Below are positions 1 through 10,074 of a DNA stretch of 64,000 bases, in pieces. The DNA comes from CAVWUA01 sp963758025 (GTDB lineage: Bacteria > Planctomycetota > Planctomycetia > Isosphaerales > Isosphaeraceae). The position numbers and the translations under genes were made by a program. The stretch's first letter is position 1. Each line of letters begins with the position of its first letter. The notes under the pieces are model-generated. The model was not told the origin of the DNA and did not search any database. It saw only the letters and a program-made list of their open reading frames with translations. Where the stretch lies: assembly GCA_963758025.1 (NCBI GenBank), contig CAVWUA010000016.1:186001-250000 (forward strand), read 5' to 3'.

Positions 1-73
1 CATGCTCCGCTGCGCCGACAAGATCGAGCAGATCGCGGGTCGGCCCGTGGAGGAGGGGCGGACCCATGAATGA
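1..73 (+). CDS. 3' end of an efflux adaptor (CusB-like), partial
   Basis: An open frame enters from the left edge and stops with TGA at 71-73, giving a short C-terminal tail that ends ...EEGRTHE. It overlaps the start codon of the RND pump at 66 by 8 bp, the usual spacing of translationally coupled adaptor-pump pairs. The identity as a periplasmic adaptor (membrane fusion protein) is inferred only from this position in front of a CusA-like gene; the tail itself carries no diagnostic motif. Confidence 0.4.
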   Translation, partial: MLRCADKIEQIAGRPVEEGRTHE

Positions 74-3000
74 GCCGCAACCGCCGGCCCCTCGGGAATC
101 GTTGCTGGACCGGGTCATCCGGTTCTGCCTGGAGAACAAGCTGGTCGTGACGTTGCTGGTCATCGCCATCGGCGTCTGGGGCGTGACGGTCGCGCCGTTC
201 GACTGGGACATCTCCGTCCTGCCACGCGACCCGGTCCCGACCGACGCCATTCCCGACATCGGCGAGAACCAGCAGATCGTCTTCACCGAGTGGATGGGCC
301 GCTCGCCACAGGATGTCGAGGACCAGATCACCTACCCCCTGACCGTCTCGCTTCTGGGCACTCCCGGCGTGCGGACGATCCGGAGCTATTCGTTCTTCGG
401 ATTCTCGTCCATCTATATCATCTTCAAGGAGGATGTCGATTTTTACTGGTCCCGGAGCCGGGTTCTGGAGAAGCTCAACAGCCTGCCGTCGGGCACCTTG
501 CCCGAGGGCGTTCAGCCGACGCTCGGACCGGATGCGACGGCCCTGGGGCAGGTGTACTGGTACACGCTCGAAGGGCGCGACCCGGACGGTCAACCGGTCG
601 GGGACTGGGACCTGCACGAGCTGCGCTCGGTGCAGGACTGGTACGTGCGCTACGCCTTGCAGTCCGCCGAGGGGATCAGTGAAGTCGCCTCGATTGGCGG
701 GTTCGTGCAGGAGTACCAGATCGACGTCGATCCCGACGCCATGCGGGCCTTCGACGTCTCGCTGGAGGACGTTTTCCAGGCGGTGCGGATGTCGAACGTG
801 GACGTCGGCGCCCGCACGATCGAGGTGAACAAGGTCGAGTACGTGATCCGCGGCCTCGGCTTCATCCAGTCGTTGAAGGACATCGAGCAGACGGTCATCA
901 AGGAATCCGAAAATGTGCCGGTTCGCATCGGTGACGTTGCCTCGGTGACGCTCGGCCCGGCCCTGCGCCGTGGCGCGCTCGACAAGGAGGGGGCCGAGGC
1001 CGTCGGCGGGGTTGCCGTGGTGCGCTACGGGTTCAACCCGCTGGAGGCGATCGAGAACATCAAGGCGAAGCTCGCCGAGATCGCCCCCGGCTTGCCCACC
1101 AAGGCGGTCATCGACTTCGATCGGGTGGACCGGGAGGAGGTCGCGCGCTTCGCCGCCGCGCACGAGTTCACCCCGTTCGAGGGGGCCATGCCGGATCAAA
1201 AAGCCTGGCTCGGCTGGCTCCGCTCCACGCCCCGCGACGAGTGGCCCGAATGGGTGACGACCAGCCAGGTGACGGTCGTGCCGTTTTACGACCGCTCCGG
1301 CCTGATCCGTGAGACCCTGGGCACGCTCGACACGGCCCTGGTCGAGGAGATCCTGGTGACGATCATCGTGGTGATCGTCATGGTGCTGCACCTGCGTAGC
1401 TCGATCCTCATCAGCGCCGTGCTGCCGCTGGCGGTCTTGATGTGCTTCATCGCCATGAAAGTCTTCGGCGTCGATGCGAACGTCGTGGCGCTTTCCGGCA
1501 TTGCCATCGCGATCGGCACGATGGTCGATATGGGGATTATTATCTGCGAGAATATTCTCAACCATCTGGACGAGGCGGACCCGTCCGAGGACCGTCTGGA
1601 GGTGATTTTCCGGGCGTCCAGTGAGGTGGCGAGCGCGGTCCTGACGGCGGTTTCGACGACGGTGATCAGCTTCCTGCCGGTCTTCACCATGACGGGGGCC
1701 GAGGGAAAGCTGTTCCGACCCTTGGCGTTCACGAAGACGTTCGCCCTGATCGCCTCAGTGATCGTGGCCCTGACGATCATTCCCCCGGCCGCGCACGTCC
1801 TGTTCACCGGGCGGATCAAGCGGGATCGCCTGCGACGGATAGCGCTCTTCGCCCTGATCGTGGCGGGGGTGGTCGCCGGGTTCGTGCTGACGTGGTGGGT
1901 CGGGGCGATCGTGGCGGGCCTGGGGGCCTATCACCTGCTGGCCGAGACCTTGCCGCCGAGTTGGCGGCGCGTCGGTCCCTGGATCGCGAACGCGGTGGCG
2001 GTCGTGCTGGTCGGAGTCCTGTTGACCCAGCACTGGCTCCCGCTGGGGCCGGATCGTGGCCTATCGCGGAACCTCATGTTCGTCGGTGGGCTGATCGGCG
2101 GCCTGCTGGGGTTCTTCCTGATCTTCCAGGTGTGGATTTACCGCCCCTTGCTGCGCTGGTGTCTGGATAACAAGGTGCTGTTTCTCACCCTGCCGACGTT
2201 GCTCGTGATGGCGGGCATCTCGGCGTGGCTGGGGTTCGAGCGGTCGTTCAACTTCGTCCCCGAACTGGTCGCGAGGGCCGGTGGCGAGGCGCAAACCGTG
2301 CGGTCGTCGCGGTTCTGGACGGTCGCCGCCGAGACGTTTCCGGGCCTGGGCAAGGAGTTCATGCCGCCGCTGGACGAAGGCTCGTTCCTCTACATGCCCA
2401 CGACGATGCCTCATGCCTCGATCGGTGAGGTACTCGACGTGATCCAGATCCAGGACCAGGCCATCCACGCCATCCCGGAGGTGGACCAGGTGGTTGGCAA
2501 GCTCGGCCGGGTGGATAGCCCGCTCGACCCGGCGCCGGTGTCGATGATCGAGACGATCATCAGTTACAAATCCGAATATATCACGGACGAGAATGGTAAT
2601 CGCCTCAATTTCCGTTACGACGAGGCACGCCAGGAATTCGCCCGTGACGCGAATGGCGAGCTGATTCCCGACCCCAACGGGAGGCCCTTCCGCCAGTGGC
2701 GCGACGAGATCAAGTCGCCCGACGATATCTGGGATGAGATCGTGGAAGCGGCCGAGATACCGGGGACGACCTCCGCGCCGAAGCTTCAGCCGATCGCCGC
2801 GCGGCTGGTCATGCTCCAGAGCGGCATGCGTGCGCCAATGGGCGTGAAGGTCAAGGGGCCGGACCTGGCGACGATCGAACGGTTCGCGCTGGACCTTGAG
2901 CGCGTGCTCAAGCAGGTGCCGAGCGTCGAGCCGTCGGCGGTGATCGCCGACCGGATCGTCGGCAAGCCGTACCTGGAGATCGACATCGACCGCGAGGCCA

Positions 3001-4039
3001 TCGCGCGGTACGGCTTGAAGATCCGCCAGGTGCAGGACGTGATCGAGGTCGCCATCGGCGGCAAGCGGATCACGACGACCGTCGAGGGCCGCGAGCGCTA
3101 CCCGGTCCGCGTCCGTTACCTGCGCGAGCTGCGCGACCAGATCGAGACGCTCGGCCGCATTCTCGTCGCCGCGCCCGACGGCACGCAGATTCCGCTGGAG
3201 CAACTGGCCGAAATCCGCTACATCCGAGGGCCTCAGGCGATCAAGAGCGAGGACACGTTCCTCGTCGGTTACGTCCTCCTGGACAAGAAGCCCGGTTACG
3301 CCGAGGTGGACGTCGTCGAGGACTGCCAGCGCTACCTCAAGCACATGATCGACCAGGGCGAGCTGGTCCGGCCCGCGGGCGTCAGCTACAGCTTCGCGGG
3401 GAATTACGAAAACCAGATCCGGCGCAGAAGACCCTGGCGATTGTCCTGCCCCTGGCGCTCTTGTTGATCTTCCTGATCCTGTACTTCCAGTTTCACTCCG
3501 TGCCGACGACGACCCTGGTGTTCTCGGGAATTCTCGTCGCCTGGGCCGGCGGGTTCCTGATGATCTGGCTGTACGGTCAGCCGTGGTTCCTCGATTTCCA
3601 GGTCTTCGGCCTCAACCTGCGCACGCTCTTTCAGGTGCACCCGATCAACCTGAGCGTGGCGATCTGGGTTGGCTTCCTGGCCCTGTTCGGCATCGCGTCG
3701 GATGACGGCGTGGTGATCGCCACGTACCTGGATCAGAGCTTCGGCACGGCGCGGATCACGACGATCGAGGACGCCCGCGCGGCGACGCTCGAAGCGGGCC
3801 TGCGCCGGGTGCGGCCCTGCCTGATGACCACCGCGACGACGATCCTTGCCCTGATCCCCGTCCTGACCTCCACCGGGCGAGGCTCCGATATCATGGTGCC
3901 GATGGCCATTCCCAGCTTCGGCGGGATGCTGATCGAGATCATGACGATGCTGGTCGTGCCGGTGCTCTACTGCGCGATCAAGGAATTCAAGATCAAGGCC
4001 GGCATCCACGACGCGCTCTTCGAGGAAGGCGCACGCTGA
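66..4039 (+). CDS. cusA: CusA/CzcA-family heavy-metal RND efflux pump, frameshifted
   Basis: Inner-membrane proton-driven RND transporter expected to export heavy-metal cations (Cu/Ag or Co/Zn/Cd) with an adaptor and an outer-membrane channel. The N-terminal membrane segment at about residues 26-45 is followed by the typical porter text (PDIGENQQIVFTEW, then GPDATALGQVYWYTLEG). The TM4 signature IAIGTMVDMGIIICEN near residues 478-495 keeps the conserved Asp and Glu. The frame breaks near 3422: one G appears to be missing in the cc-gg-cgc run, and translation continues from about 3461 to the stop at 4037-4039. Restored length is about 1324 aa, well above E. coli CusA (1047 aa). The excess includes about 130 residues (near 585-720) with several extra hydrophobic segments between the two RND halves. 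The family call is firm. Whether the frameshift is a sequencing error or real is not decidable here. Confidence 0.9.
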
Positions 4040-4119
4040 TCGGCGGGCCGGCGTGCCGATGAAAAGAGTATCAACGGCGCGAACCTCAAACGGAACCTCC
4101 AGAAAAAGGAAAATCCACC

Positions 4120-4575
4120 ATGTCCTTCCGATGGCGACGGCTGGGGATGTCAGCCTTACTGATTGCGGGACTGTCGCTGACCGGGATCGGTTCGGCTCAC
4201 GGCCAGATGAAGGGGCGAGGCCGTTCGCTCGGCGGGTACGGAGGAGCGACGATCGGCTCGTACTACCGGAACAGCCAGGGGGTCTTGCTCCCTTACGGTG
4301 GGGCCTTTGGCGGATACATTCCGTACCAGAGCCTCGAACCGCGCACCGCCAGCGCGACCTTGCAGCCCCGCGAGATCATGGAGACGCCGATCGGCGGCAC
4401 CGGCATGATGCGAGGCACGCCGATCGGCGGTTCGTCATTACGCAGGGGGACGTTTCTTTACGTACCTTTACGCTCTCGTGGCGGCATGATGGGGCAGGGG
4501 GGGCGCCGGTCGCGGACCTTGCCCGGATTCGGCTATCCGTTCCGCCGACCTCCGCTGCTCTCCGGGTCGATGTGA
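4120..4575 (+). CDS. small Gly-rich exported protein, unknown function
   Basis: A 151-residue protein with an N-terminal signal peptide (basic start, hydrophobic stretch about residues 9-24, AHG-Q cleavage region). The mature part is rich in Gly, Arg and Met and contains two near-identical TPIGG repeats. ATG at 4120 is preceded by AAAAGGA at 4104-4110. It lies directly behind the metal pump and converges with the outer-membrane channel gene, overlapping its 3' end by about 43 bp. I do not recognise a family. A periplasmic role connected with the efflux system is only suggested by position. Confidence 0.6.
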   Translation: MSFRWRRLGMSALLIAGLSLTGIGSAHGQMKGRGRSLGGYGGATIGSYYRNSQGVLLPYGGAFGGYIPYQSLEPRTASATLQPREIMETPIGGTGMMRGTPIGGSSLRRGTFLYVPLRSRGGMMGQGGRRSRTLPGFGYPFRRPPLLSGSM

Positions 4576-6092
4576 CCGACCGGCTCGGCTCCGTTCGGAA
4601 TCTCCCCGGCCTCCTCCGGCTCGAAGGGGCCGGGGGCGTTCGGGGGTGGGGGCGGTGTTGTGTCCACGTCCGTCGGCGCGGGCATGGCCGGCGGGTGCTC
4701 GTTGAGCTGAACGCCGACGGCACGTTCGAGCGAGGCCAGGCTCTTGCCCAGCTCGGTCTCGAATTGAACCACCTGAAGCTCGATCTGGAGCACTTCCCGC
4801 CAGGCGGTAATCAGGGTCAGGAAGTCCACGTTCCCCGCCTCGTACTCGCTGGCCGCCACCTCCAATGCCTGCCGGCGCGGGGCAGGATGCTCCGCTGGAA
4901 CAGGTCCAGCGTCTCGCGCTGGGCCTTCGCCTGTGAAAGCAGGTCCTTGATCTGCCGGAACGTCCCGTCCCGCTCCGCCTCGTACAGCTTGGCGTCGGCG
5001 ACGGCGCGGGCCTGGGCCTCATGCACGCCCGCATCGAGCTTGTCCCGGTAAATCGGCACGTTGAAGCCGAGGAAGACGCCGAGGTTGCCGTTGCCGGTGG
5101 CATTCTTCGCCAGGGCGCCGGAGGTGGTCACGAGGCCGTAGTTGAAGCCCAGGGTGGGATTCGGATAGTAGCGCTTGCGGGCGAGTTCGACGGCCGTGGT
5201 GTCGCGGGCGATGGCGGCTTGCCGCCCGTTCAGCTCGGGACGCGCCGCGAGGGCCAGTTGATTCAGCCGCTCGATCTGCTCGGGCACCGCGCCAACCATC
5301 ACGGAGGGCATGGTTTGTAGGTCGGTTTCGGGACTGACGTGCAGTTGCTCGGCCAGGTCGGCGCGGGCCGAGGCGATTCCCTGGCGGATCGTGACCAGTT
5401 CGCGGTCGAGATCGGTGAGGATCACCTCGGCGCTGAGGACGTCCTGCTGGCTGGTCTGGCCGGTCTCGTAGCGGGTGCGGGCGATCTCGATGAAGTCCTC
5501 GACAAGGGACCGGTTATCGAGCACGATCCGCTCGGCGCGGGTGTTGAAGTCCAGGTCGAGGTATGCCCGCTTGACCGCCGCGACGACATCGAGCTGCGCG
5601 GCGCAGAGTTCCGCCAGGGCGACCTTCACGTCCTGCTCGGCGGCCAGGCCACGGAGGCCGAGCGTGCCGAACCAGGGGAACTGCTGCGCCACCAGGAGGT
5701 TCCAGGGCAGGAAGCCGGCGGCGGTTTGCAGGCCGTTGTTCGAGCTGGGGTAATAGGTGTTCGAGACAACCGGATCGTCCAGAGAGGTAACCTGCGGGAT
5801 GCGGTGGTGCAGGGCCAGGACGTTGTACCGTGCCGCCTGAACCATGCGGTTCTCGGCCAGGGCATGGCGGATATAGACATCGACCGGTTGCGGGCCGAGG
5901 AGTTGCGGTGGAACCGGCGCGGGCGTGAGCGTCGTGGCCATCGGATTGCCTGGCGGAATCGCGCCGGGAGAGTGCCGAGCGGCGTCGAGGGCCTGAACCA
6001 CCTCCGCATACTCCGGCCTCGACGCCGTCTGCGCATCCGGCCCCGCCCAGCAGCAGAGCCGTGCACAAACCTCTCGGCCATCGATGTCGCAT
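4533..6092 (-). CDS. TolC/CusC-like outer-membrane efflux channel, two frameshifts
   Basis: Outer-membrane factor of a tripartite efflux system: an outer-membrane beta-barrel plus periplasmic alpha-helical tunnel. The body (5999 down to about 4880) shows two OEP-type repeats with long helices, for example AVKRAYLDLDFNTRAERIV and later ARKRYYPNPTLGFNYG. A lipoprotein signal (MRHRWPRGL, then a LLLGGAGC lipobox) lies in another frame starting at 6092. A break near 6030 joins it to the body, and a second break near 4877 (one C missing) joins the body to the C-terminal helix EVAASEYEAGNVDFLTLI. Restored length is about 519 aa, normal for the family. It is convergent with the cusA-like gene and presumably serves that pump. 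Confidence 0.85.
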
Positions 6093-6391
6093 CACCACTC
6101 TCCATCCGCGTCCAAGGCATGTCGAATTGACGTTCCGCACAATCGCCACGGGCGACTTCGTGGCTTCTTCTGGTTTTATCGGACGCTTCGGGTGGTTGGC
6201 TTGGGCGGAATTTTTCTGGTGTGCGGTCTGGCGTGGTCGCGTGGGCCGTCGTTTGTCATTCTTCCCAGAAATGACCGCATTTGAGAGAATGACCCAAAGC
6301 CGCACGACGATCTCAAGGGGGCGAGGCTGATGAGCGAGTTGCGCGAAAGATGGCAGCAGCCGATCGGGATTTCGGGAGGCCGCGCCGGACG
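6093..6391. other. divergent intergenic region
   Basis: About 300 bp between the channel gene and the phosphatase gene, so it should hold promoters for both strands. I see a short hairpin-capable GCCACG/CGTGGC pair near 6144-6165 but no clear -35/-10 pair and no operator. Confidence 0.4.
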
Positions 6392-7219
6392 ATGAATTTG
6401 CCGACGGTCGTGGAGTATCCCGTCATCGCCGTCGGAGACCTGCACGGTCAGCGCGAGGAGCTGGATCGGCTGATCGAGCGGCTGGAGGTCCTCGAAGAAT
6501 GGTCCGCCAGCGCCCTGGTCTTTCTGGGCGACTTCGTGGACCGGGGGCCGGACGTTCCGGGCACGATCGACCGGGTTTTGAGCCTGCTGCGACGGCCTCC
6601 GGGCGGATCGGGCGTCGTGGGCAATCACGACCTGGCCCTGATCCGCGCCGCCCGGTTGGATGACGGTCCCGCGTCCTCCTACTGGACCGACAGATACCGA
6701 TTCAACTACGACTGCCACGCGACGTTCGAGGGTTATCTCGGCCGCGCGGCAATGCCCTGGGGCGAGGCCTGGTTGAAGGATCTGGAATCGTTACGCGCGG
6801 CGATGCCCAGGGAGCACCGGGACTTCCTCGCCTCCTTGCCGTGGGTTGTCGAGGCCCCGGGGCACCTCTTTCTGCATTGCGGTCTCTCGCCCGAACTGGG
6901 GGCGAGTCCGGCGGAGCAACTCCAGGCCCTGAAACGCAAGCGATGGACGCGTCCATGCCTGAAACCGGTTCCCGGGACCGGCACCGACAGGCGTTGGGAA
7001 TCGGAGTATCCCGTCTGGCTGGGGGCCGATCGGAGCCTCTCCACATCGCCGAGGGCCTATCCCGGAAAGGTGCAGGTGACGGGGCACGTCCGGGTCCGCA
7101 CCCCCGAAGCCGACCCGGTCCGCATTCGACTGGATTCCAGCGGCGGGACCGGACCCTTGACGGCTTGCCTGCTCCGCGCGGCCGACGCCGAGCCGGTATT
7201 CCTCTCCACGCGTCAATAA
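6392..7219 (+). CDS. metallophosphoesterase, Ser/Thr phosphatase-like
   Basis: Calcineurin-like phosphoesterase of the PPP type, a dinuclear-metal phosphatase acting on phosphoproteins or diadenosine polyphosphates. The three metal-binding motifs appear in order: GDLHG near residue 13, GDFVDRGP near residue 49 and GNHD near residue 83. HCGL near 170 and the GHVR histidine near 230 complete the active site. Length (275 aa) fits the family. ATG at 6392 has GGGAGG about 12 nt upstream; an in-frame ATG at 6350 would add 14 residues. The substrate cannot be predicted. Confidence 0.85.
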   Translation: MNLPTVVEYPVIAVGDLHGQREELDRLIERLEVLEEWSASALVFLGDFVDRGPDVPGTIDRVLSLLRRPPGGSGVVGNHDLALIRAARLDDGPASSYWTDRYRFNYDCHATFEGYLGRAAMPWGEAWLKDLESLRAAMPREHRDFLASLPWVVEAPGHLFLHCGLSPELGASPAEQLQALKRKRWTRPCLKPVPGTGTDRRWESEYPVWLGADRSLSTSPRAYPGKVQVTGHVRVRTPEADPVRIRLDSSGGTGPLTACLLRAADAEPVFLSTRQ

Positions 7220-7264
7220 CGTTCATCCTGGAATAGGCGAAATGGCTGATTGCCGAGGAACCCC

Positions 7265-7789
7265 ATGTCGCGATGTCGTTTCTGTGACCACGTCAATCCG
7301 GCGGGGGCGGACCACTGCGAACAGTGTGGCACCTGGATCGACCCGGATCTCCAGGCGACGGAACCCCCGCCACTCGCTCGGGCCGAGTCTCTCCCGGATG
7401 AGCTTGTGGAGCGGCTCCGGTCGCTGCTCGACAACGGACAGAAGATCGAGGCAATCCGCGTCTATCGCGAGGCGACCGGAACGGGTTTGAGGGAAGCCAA
7501 GGACGCCGTGGAGGCCCTGGATCGACCCTCCCCGGAGGGCTCTGATACCGAATTCCGAGACGAACTCCTCCACTTTCTGAAACAACGGCAGCCAATCCAG
7601 GCGATCAAGCTCTATCGGGATCGGACCGGGGCCGGCTTGAAGGAGTCCAAGGACGCGGTTGACGAGCTGGCGCGCCGGCATGGCCTCACCCCGTCCGGCC
7701 AGGGAAAAGGGTGCGCCGGGGCGATCGTTCTGATCCTCGGGACGGGAAGCGTGCTCTCGGTCCTCAGGGCTCTGGTTTGGATGTCATAG
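7265..7789 (+). CDS. zinc-ribbon protein with two ribosomal L7/L12-like C-terminal domains
   Basis: A 174-residue protein of three recognisable parts. The N-terminus has a zinc ribbon, CRFC...CEQC, at residues 4-25. Two copies of a helical segment resembling the ribosomal L7/L12 C-terminal domain follow: IEAIRVYREATGTGLREAKD around residues 62-81 and IQAIKLYRDRTGAGLKESKD around 115-134. A hydrophobic C-terminal segment (AGAIVLILGTGSVLSVLRAL) looks like a membrane anchor. ATG at 7265 follows GAGGAA. L7/L12-like repeats outside the ribosome are usually thought to be protein-interaction modules. Function unknown. Confidence 0.75.
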   Translation: MSRCRFCDHVNPAGADHCEQCGTWIDPDLQATEPPPLARAESLPDELVERLRSLLDNGQKIEAIRVYREATGTGLREAKDAVEALDRPSPEGSDTEFRDELLHFLKQRQPIQAIKLYRDRTGAGLKESKDAVDELARRHGLTPSGQGKGCAGAIVLILGTGSVLSVLRALVWMS

Positions 7790-7808
7790 GAGGCTCCCGG
7801 GCCCTTCC

Positions 7809-8258
7809 TCAACGTGGCTCCACCACCACCTCGGACTTGACCGAGTTGGCGACGAAGCAGGCGTGGTGAGCCTGATCGTGGAGTTGCTGGAGTTCCTCGG
7901 GGGTCGGCAGCTTCTCGCCGCTAAACGTCACGAGGGGACGGAGCGTCACGCGGACCAGGGCCAGCCTCCCGTCCGCATCTTTTCCCAGAACGCCGACCGC
8001 CTCGTCCTGGTAACTGTCCACCACGTAGCGACGCTTGCAGGCGATGGCCAGGAACGTCAGCATATGACAACCGGAGAGGCTGGCGACGAACGCCTCCTCG
8101 GGATCGACGCAACGCTCGTTGCCCCGGTACGCGGGCGCGGCGGAAGCCCGGACCGTGACGCCCGCGTCGAAGGTCCAGTCATGGTCCCGGTTGTACGTCT
8201 CGGGCGTGAAGTCGGGCGTCTCCCGACTCCACGCGATCGTGGCATGATGTTCCGACAT
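7809..8258 (-). CDS. OsmC family protein
   Basis: A 149-residue OsmC/Ohr-superfamily protein. The family text ends with VDPEEAFVASLSGCHMLTFLAIA, whose Cys is the conserved peroxidatic position. A second Cys lies near the C-terminus in the family context HACFVANSVKSEV. Members reduce organic hydroperoxides or act on polysulfide-like substrates using thiols. ATG at 8258 is preceded on its strand by AGGAGCGGG, which fixes the start. It sits between a zinc-ribbon gene and a SoxB-like gene, in a neighbourhood with a sulfur flavour. Confidence 0.88.
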   Translation of the reverse strand: MSEHHATIAWSRETPDFTPETYNRDHDWTFDAGVTVRASAAPAYRGNERCVDPEEAFVASLSGCHMLTFLAIACKRRYVVDSYQDEAVGVLGKDADGRLALVRVTLRPLVTFSGEKLPTPEELQQLHDQAHHACFVANSVKSEVVVEPR

Positions 8259-8319
8259 GATCCCGCTCCTCTCAATGAGAACCAGTGTCCGTTGAACGTG
8301 GCGGCTCACTTTCCCTCGG

Positions 8320-9927
8320 TTACCTCTCCGGACGATTCGGCGGAAGAACCTGGGAGCGAACGACGCGCGGCAGGTCCTCGGCAATGACCCGCCCACCCTC
8401 GGGGGCCGGCAGGGGCGAGTGCTTCTTCAAATAATGCCGCACGGCGTCATGCGCGTCGAGGTCCAGGACACGGGGCTCTCGCACGTTCGGGATCCGGCAG
8501 ACCTTGTCCGGGTCGTCCCCCTCACGCTCGCAGGCGACCAGGGTGTAGAGTTTCTCGTCGCTCAGCGGCTCGCCCCCGACGCGGATTTCCCGGACCCGTT
8601 CCCCGGTGGGGGCATGGGCGACGAATCGCAGCGTCATCCCCGATGGACGGGGCACCCAGCCGCCGAAGAGTTTTTCGGGGTCAGTGGCGAAGACGTGCTC
8701 CAGTTCCCGCTCCCAGAACGCTCGCAGTTGCCGTCCCGTGACCTTGCCGACCTTCAGCCGGGTCGTGATCGGATACCAGTCCCAGAGGTCGGCCTCCTGG
8801 ATCGGTCCCGCGGGGATCGGAGGCGCGAACCGAAAGCCGTTGGACAGGCCAATGTCCGTTCCGGCCGCCTCGCGCAGGGCGTCCGAGAGCACCAGGTCCA
8901 GGCTCGTTTCCACGACGTTGTACCGCATCAACGGCACCTTGGTCCGGCCGATCTCCCGGTCGAGCCTTGTCCGCAACGGATCCAGAGTCTCCTCGACGAT
9001 CCGCGCGACCCGCGGGTCCTCGGCGAACCGGTCGGCCCGCAACTCGATCAGCTCCCAGTGCCGATCGACGATCGTCCTTCCCTGGACGGTGAGGTCCAGC
9101 CGTCCCAGGAAGGAGCCGAAGCTGCCCGGCTCGACGACCCAGGTGTCGCCCCGGACGATCGGCGCGTACGTCCGCTCGTGCGTATCGCCCGAGAGGACGA
9201 AATCGACGCCTTCGAGCGTCTCGGCCAGGCGGATCGACTTGGGAAGGCCAACGTGCGTCAGCAGCACGACCACATCCACCTTTTCCCGGTTGCGCAGCGC
9301 GTCGATCAGCGGCGGGAGCACGTCGGCCCCCTCGAACGCCAACCCCTTGCTGTAGCTCGGCGGCTGGCGGGTGGGCACGTCGGGGTCGGTAAAGCCAATG
9401 ATGCCGATGCGGACTCCGCCGACGTTCTTGACGAGGTAAGGAGGGAACACGCGTTGGCCCGTCCGCGCATCTTTCAGGTTGGCGGCGATCATCGGGTGGT
9501 GGAACTCCTCGGCCCGCCTCTTCAGCGCCTCGGCCCCGTAAACGACCTCCCAGTTGCCGGGGATGCCCAGGTCGAGCATCAGGGCATTGACGGGGGGGAC
9601 GACGGCCCGGCCCTCGGTCCAGGCCGCGGCGGCCGAGCCCTGGATCGTATCCCCGGCGTCCATGAAGAGCACCCGGCCGGGTCGCTCCCGGCGGATCGAC
9701 GCGACGGCCGAGGCGATGCGAGCCACGCCCCCGGCCGTCGTCAACTCCGCCTCGTCCCCTTGCCAGAACAACTCGGCGTGAGGCTCCAACTGCGCGTGCA
9801 GGTCGGCGATGTAAACCAGCGAGATCGACCGGGGTTCCGTGTCCTTCTGATCCGTATCTCCGGCCAGCGCGACTCCCGGCAACAGGCCACAGAGCACCAC
9901 GGCGAGCCTCGACTTCCATGAGGACAT
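8320..9927 (-). CDS. 5'-nucleotidase-family metallophosphoesterase, SoxB-like
   Basis: An exported 535-residue protein with a signal peptide at residues 1-22 (ending ALAG). The N-terminal metallophosphoesterase domain shows IADLHAQ, MDAGDTIQGS, IPGNWEVVYG and SGDTHER. A 5'-nucleotidase C-terminal domain follows (SLDLVLSDALREAAGTDIGLSNG onward). GDTxQGS and the Trp in GNWEVVYG (5'-nucleotidases have GNHEFDYG) resemble the thiosulfohydrolase SoxB, which cleaves sulfate from SoxY-bound thiosulfate. No soxYZ genes are visible, so a nucleotidase or other esterase role is equally possible. ATG at 9927 is preceded by GAGGAGGAG. Confidence 0.8.
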   Translation of the reverse strand: MSSWKSRLAVVLCGLLPGVALAGDTDQKDTEPRSISLVYIADLHAQLEPHAELFWQGDEAELTTAGGVARIASAVASIRRERPGRVLFMDAGDTIQGSAAAAWTEGRAVVPPVNALMLDLGIPGNWEVVYGAEALKRRAEEFHHPMIAANLKDARTGQRVFPPYLVKNVGGVRIGIIGFTDPDVPTRQPPSYSKGLAFEGADVLPPLIDALRNREKVDVVVLLTHVGLPKSIRLAETLEGVDFVLSGDTHERTYAPIVRGDTWVVEPGSFGSFLGRLDLTVQGRTIVDRHWELIELRADRFAEDPRVARIVEETLDPLRTRLDREIGRTKVPLMRYNVVETSLDLVLSDALREAAGTDIGLSNGFRFAPPIPAGPIQEADLWDWYPITTRLKVGKVTGRQLRAFWERELEHVFATDPEKLFGGWVPRPSGMTLRFVAHAPTGERVREIRVGGEPLSDEKLYTLVACEREGDDPDKVCRIPNVREPRVLDLDAHDAVRHYLKKHSPLPAPEGGRVIAEDLPRVVRSQVLPPNRPER

Positions 9928-10074
9928 CAAGATCACTCCTCCTCGAATAGGGTCGGAGAACCGGCCGACGCCGATCGGTCGGTGTTCAACAAGTTCGCGT
10001 TTGAGAATAAAATAGTCGGAGAACAACGGCCTTCCTTGCGGTCAGGCCTTTCCCCTCCGGAAGCGTCTCGGACG
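9928..10074. other. short intergenic gap
   Basis: About 150 bp between two genes on the minus strand. A relatively AT-rich stretch near 9983-10020 may carry the promoter of the SoxB-like gene. I could not assign -35/-10 boxes. Confidence 0.3.

Noticed and set aside
2061..3344. 427-residue minus-strand frame
   Set aside because: Shadow of the CusA-like gene.
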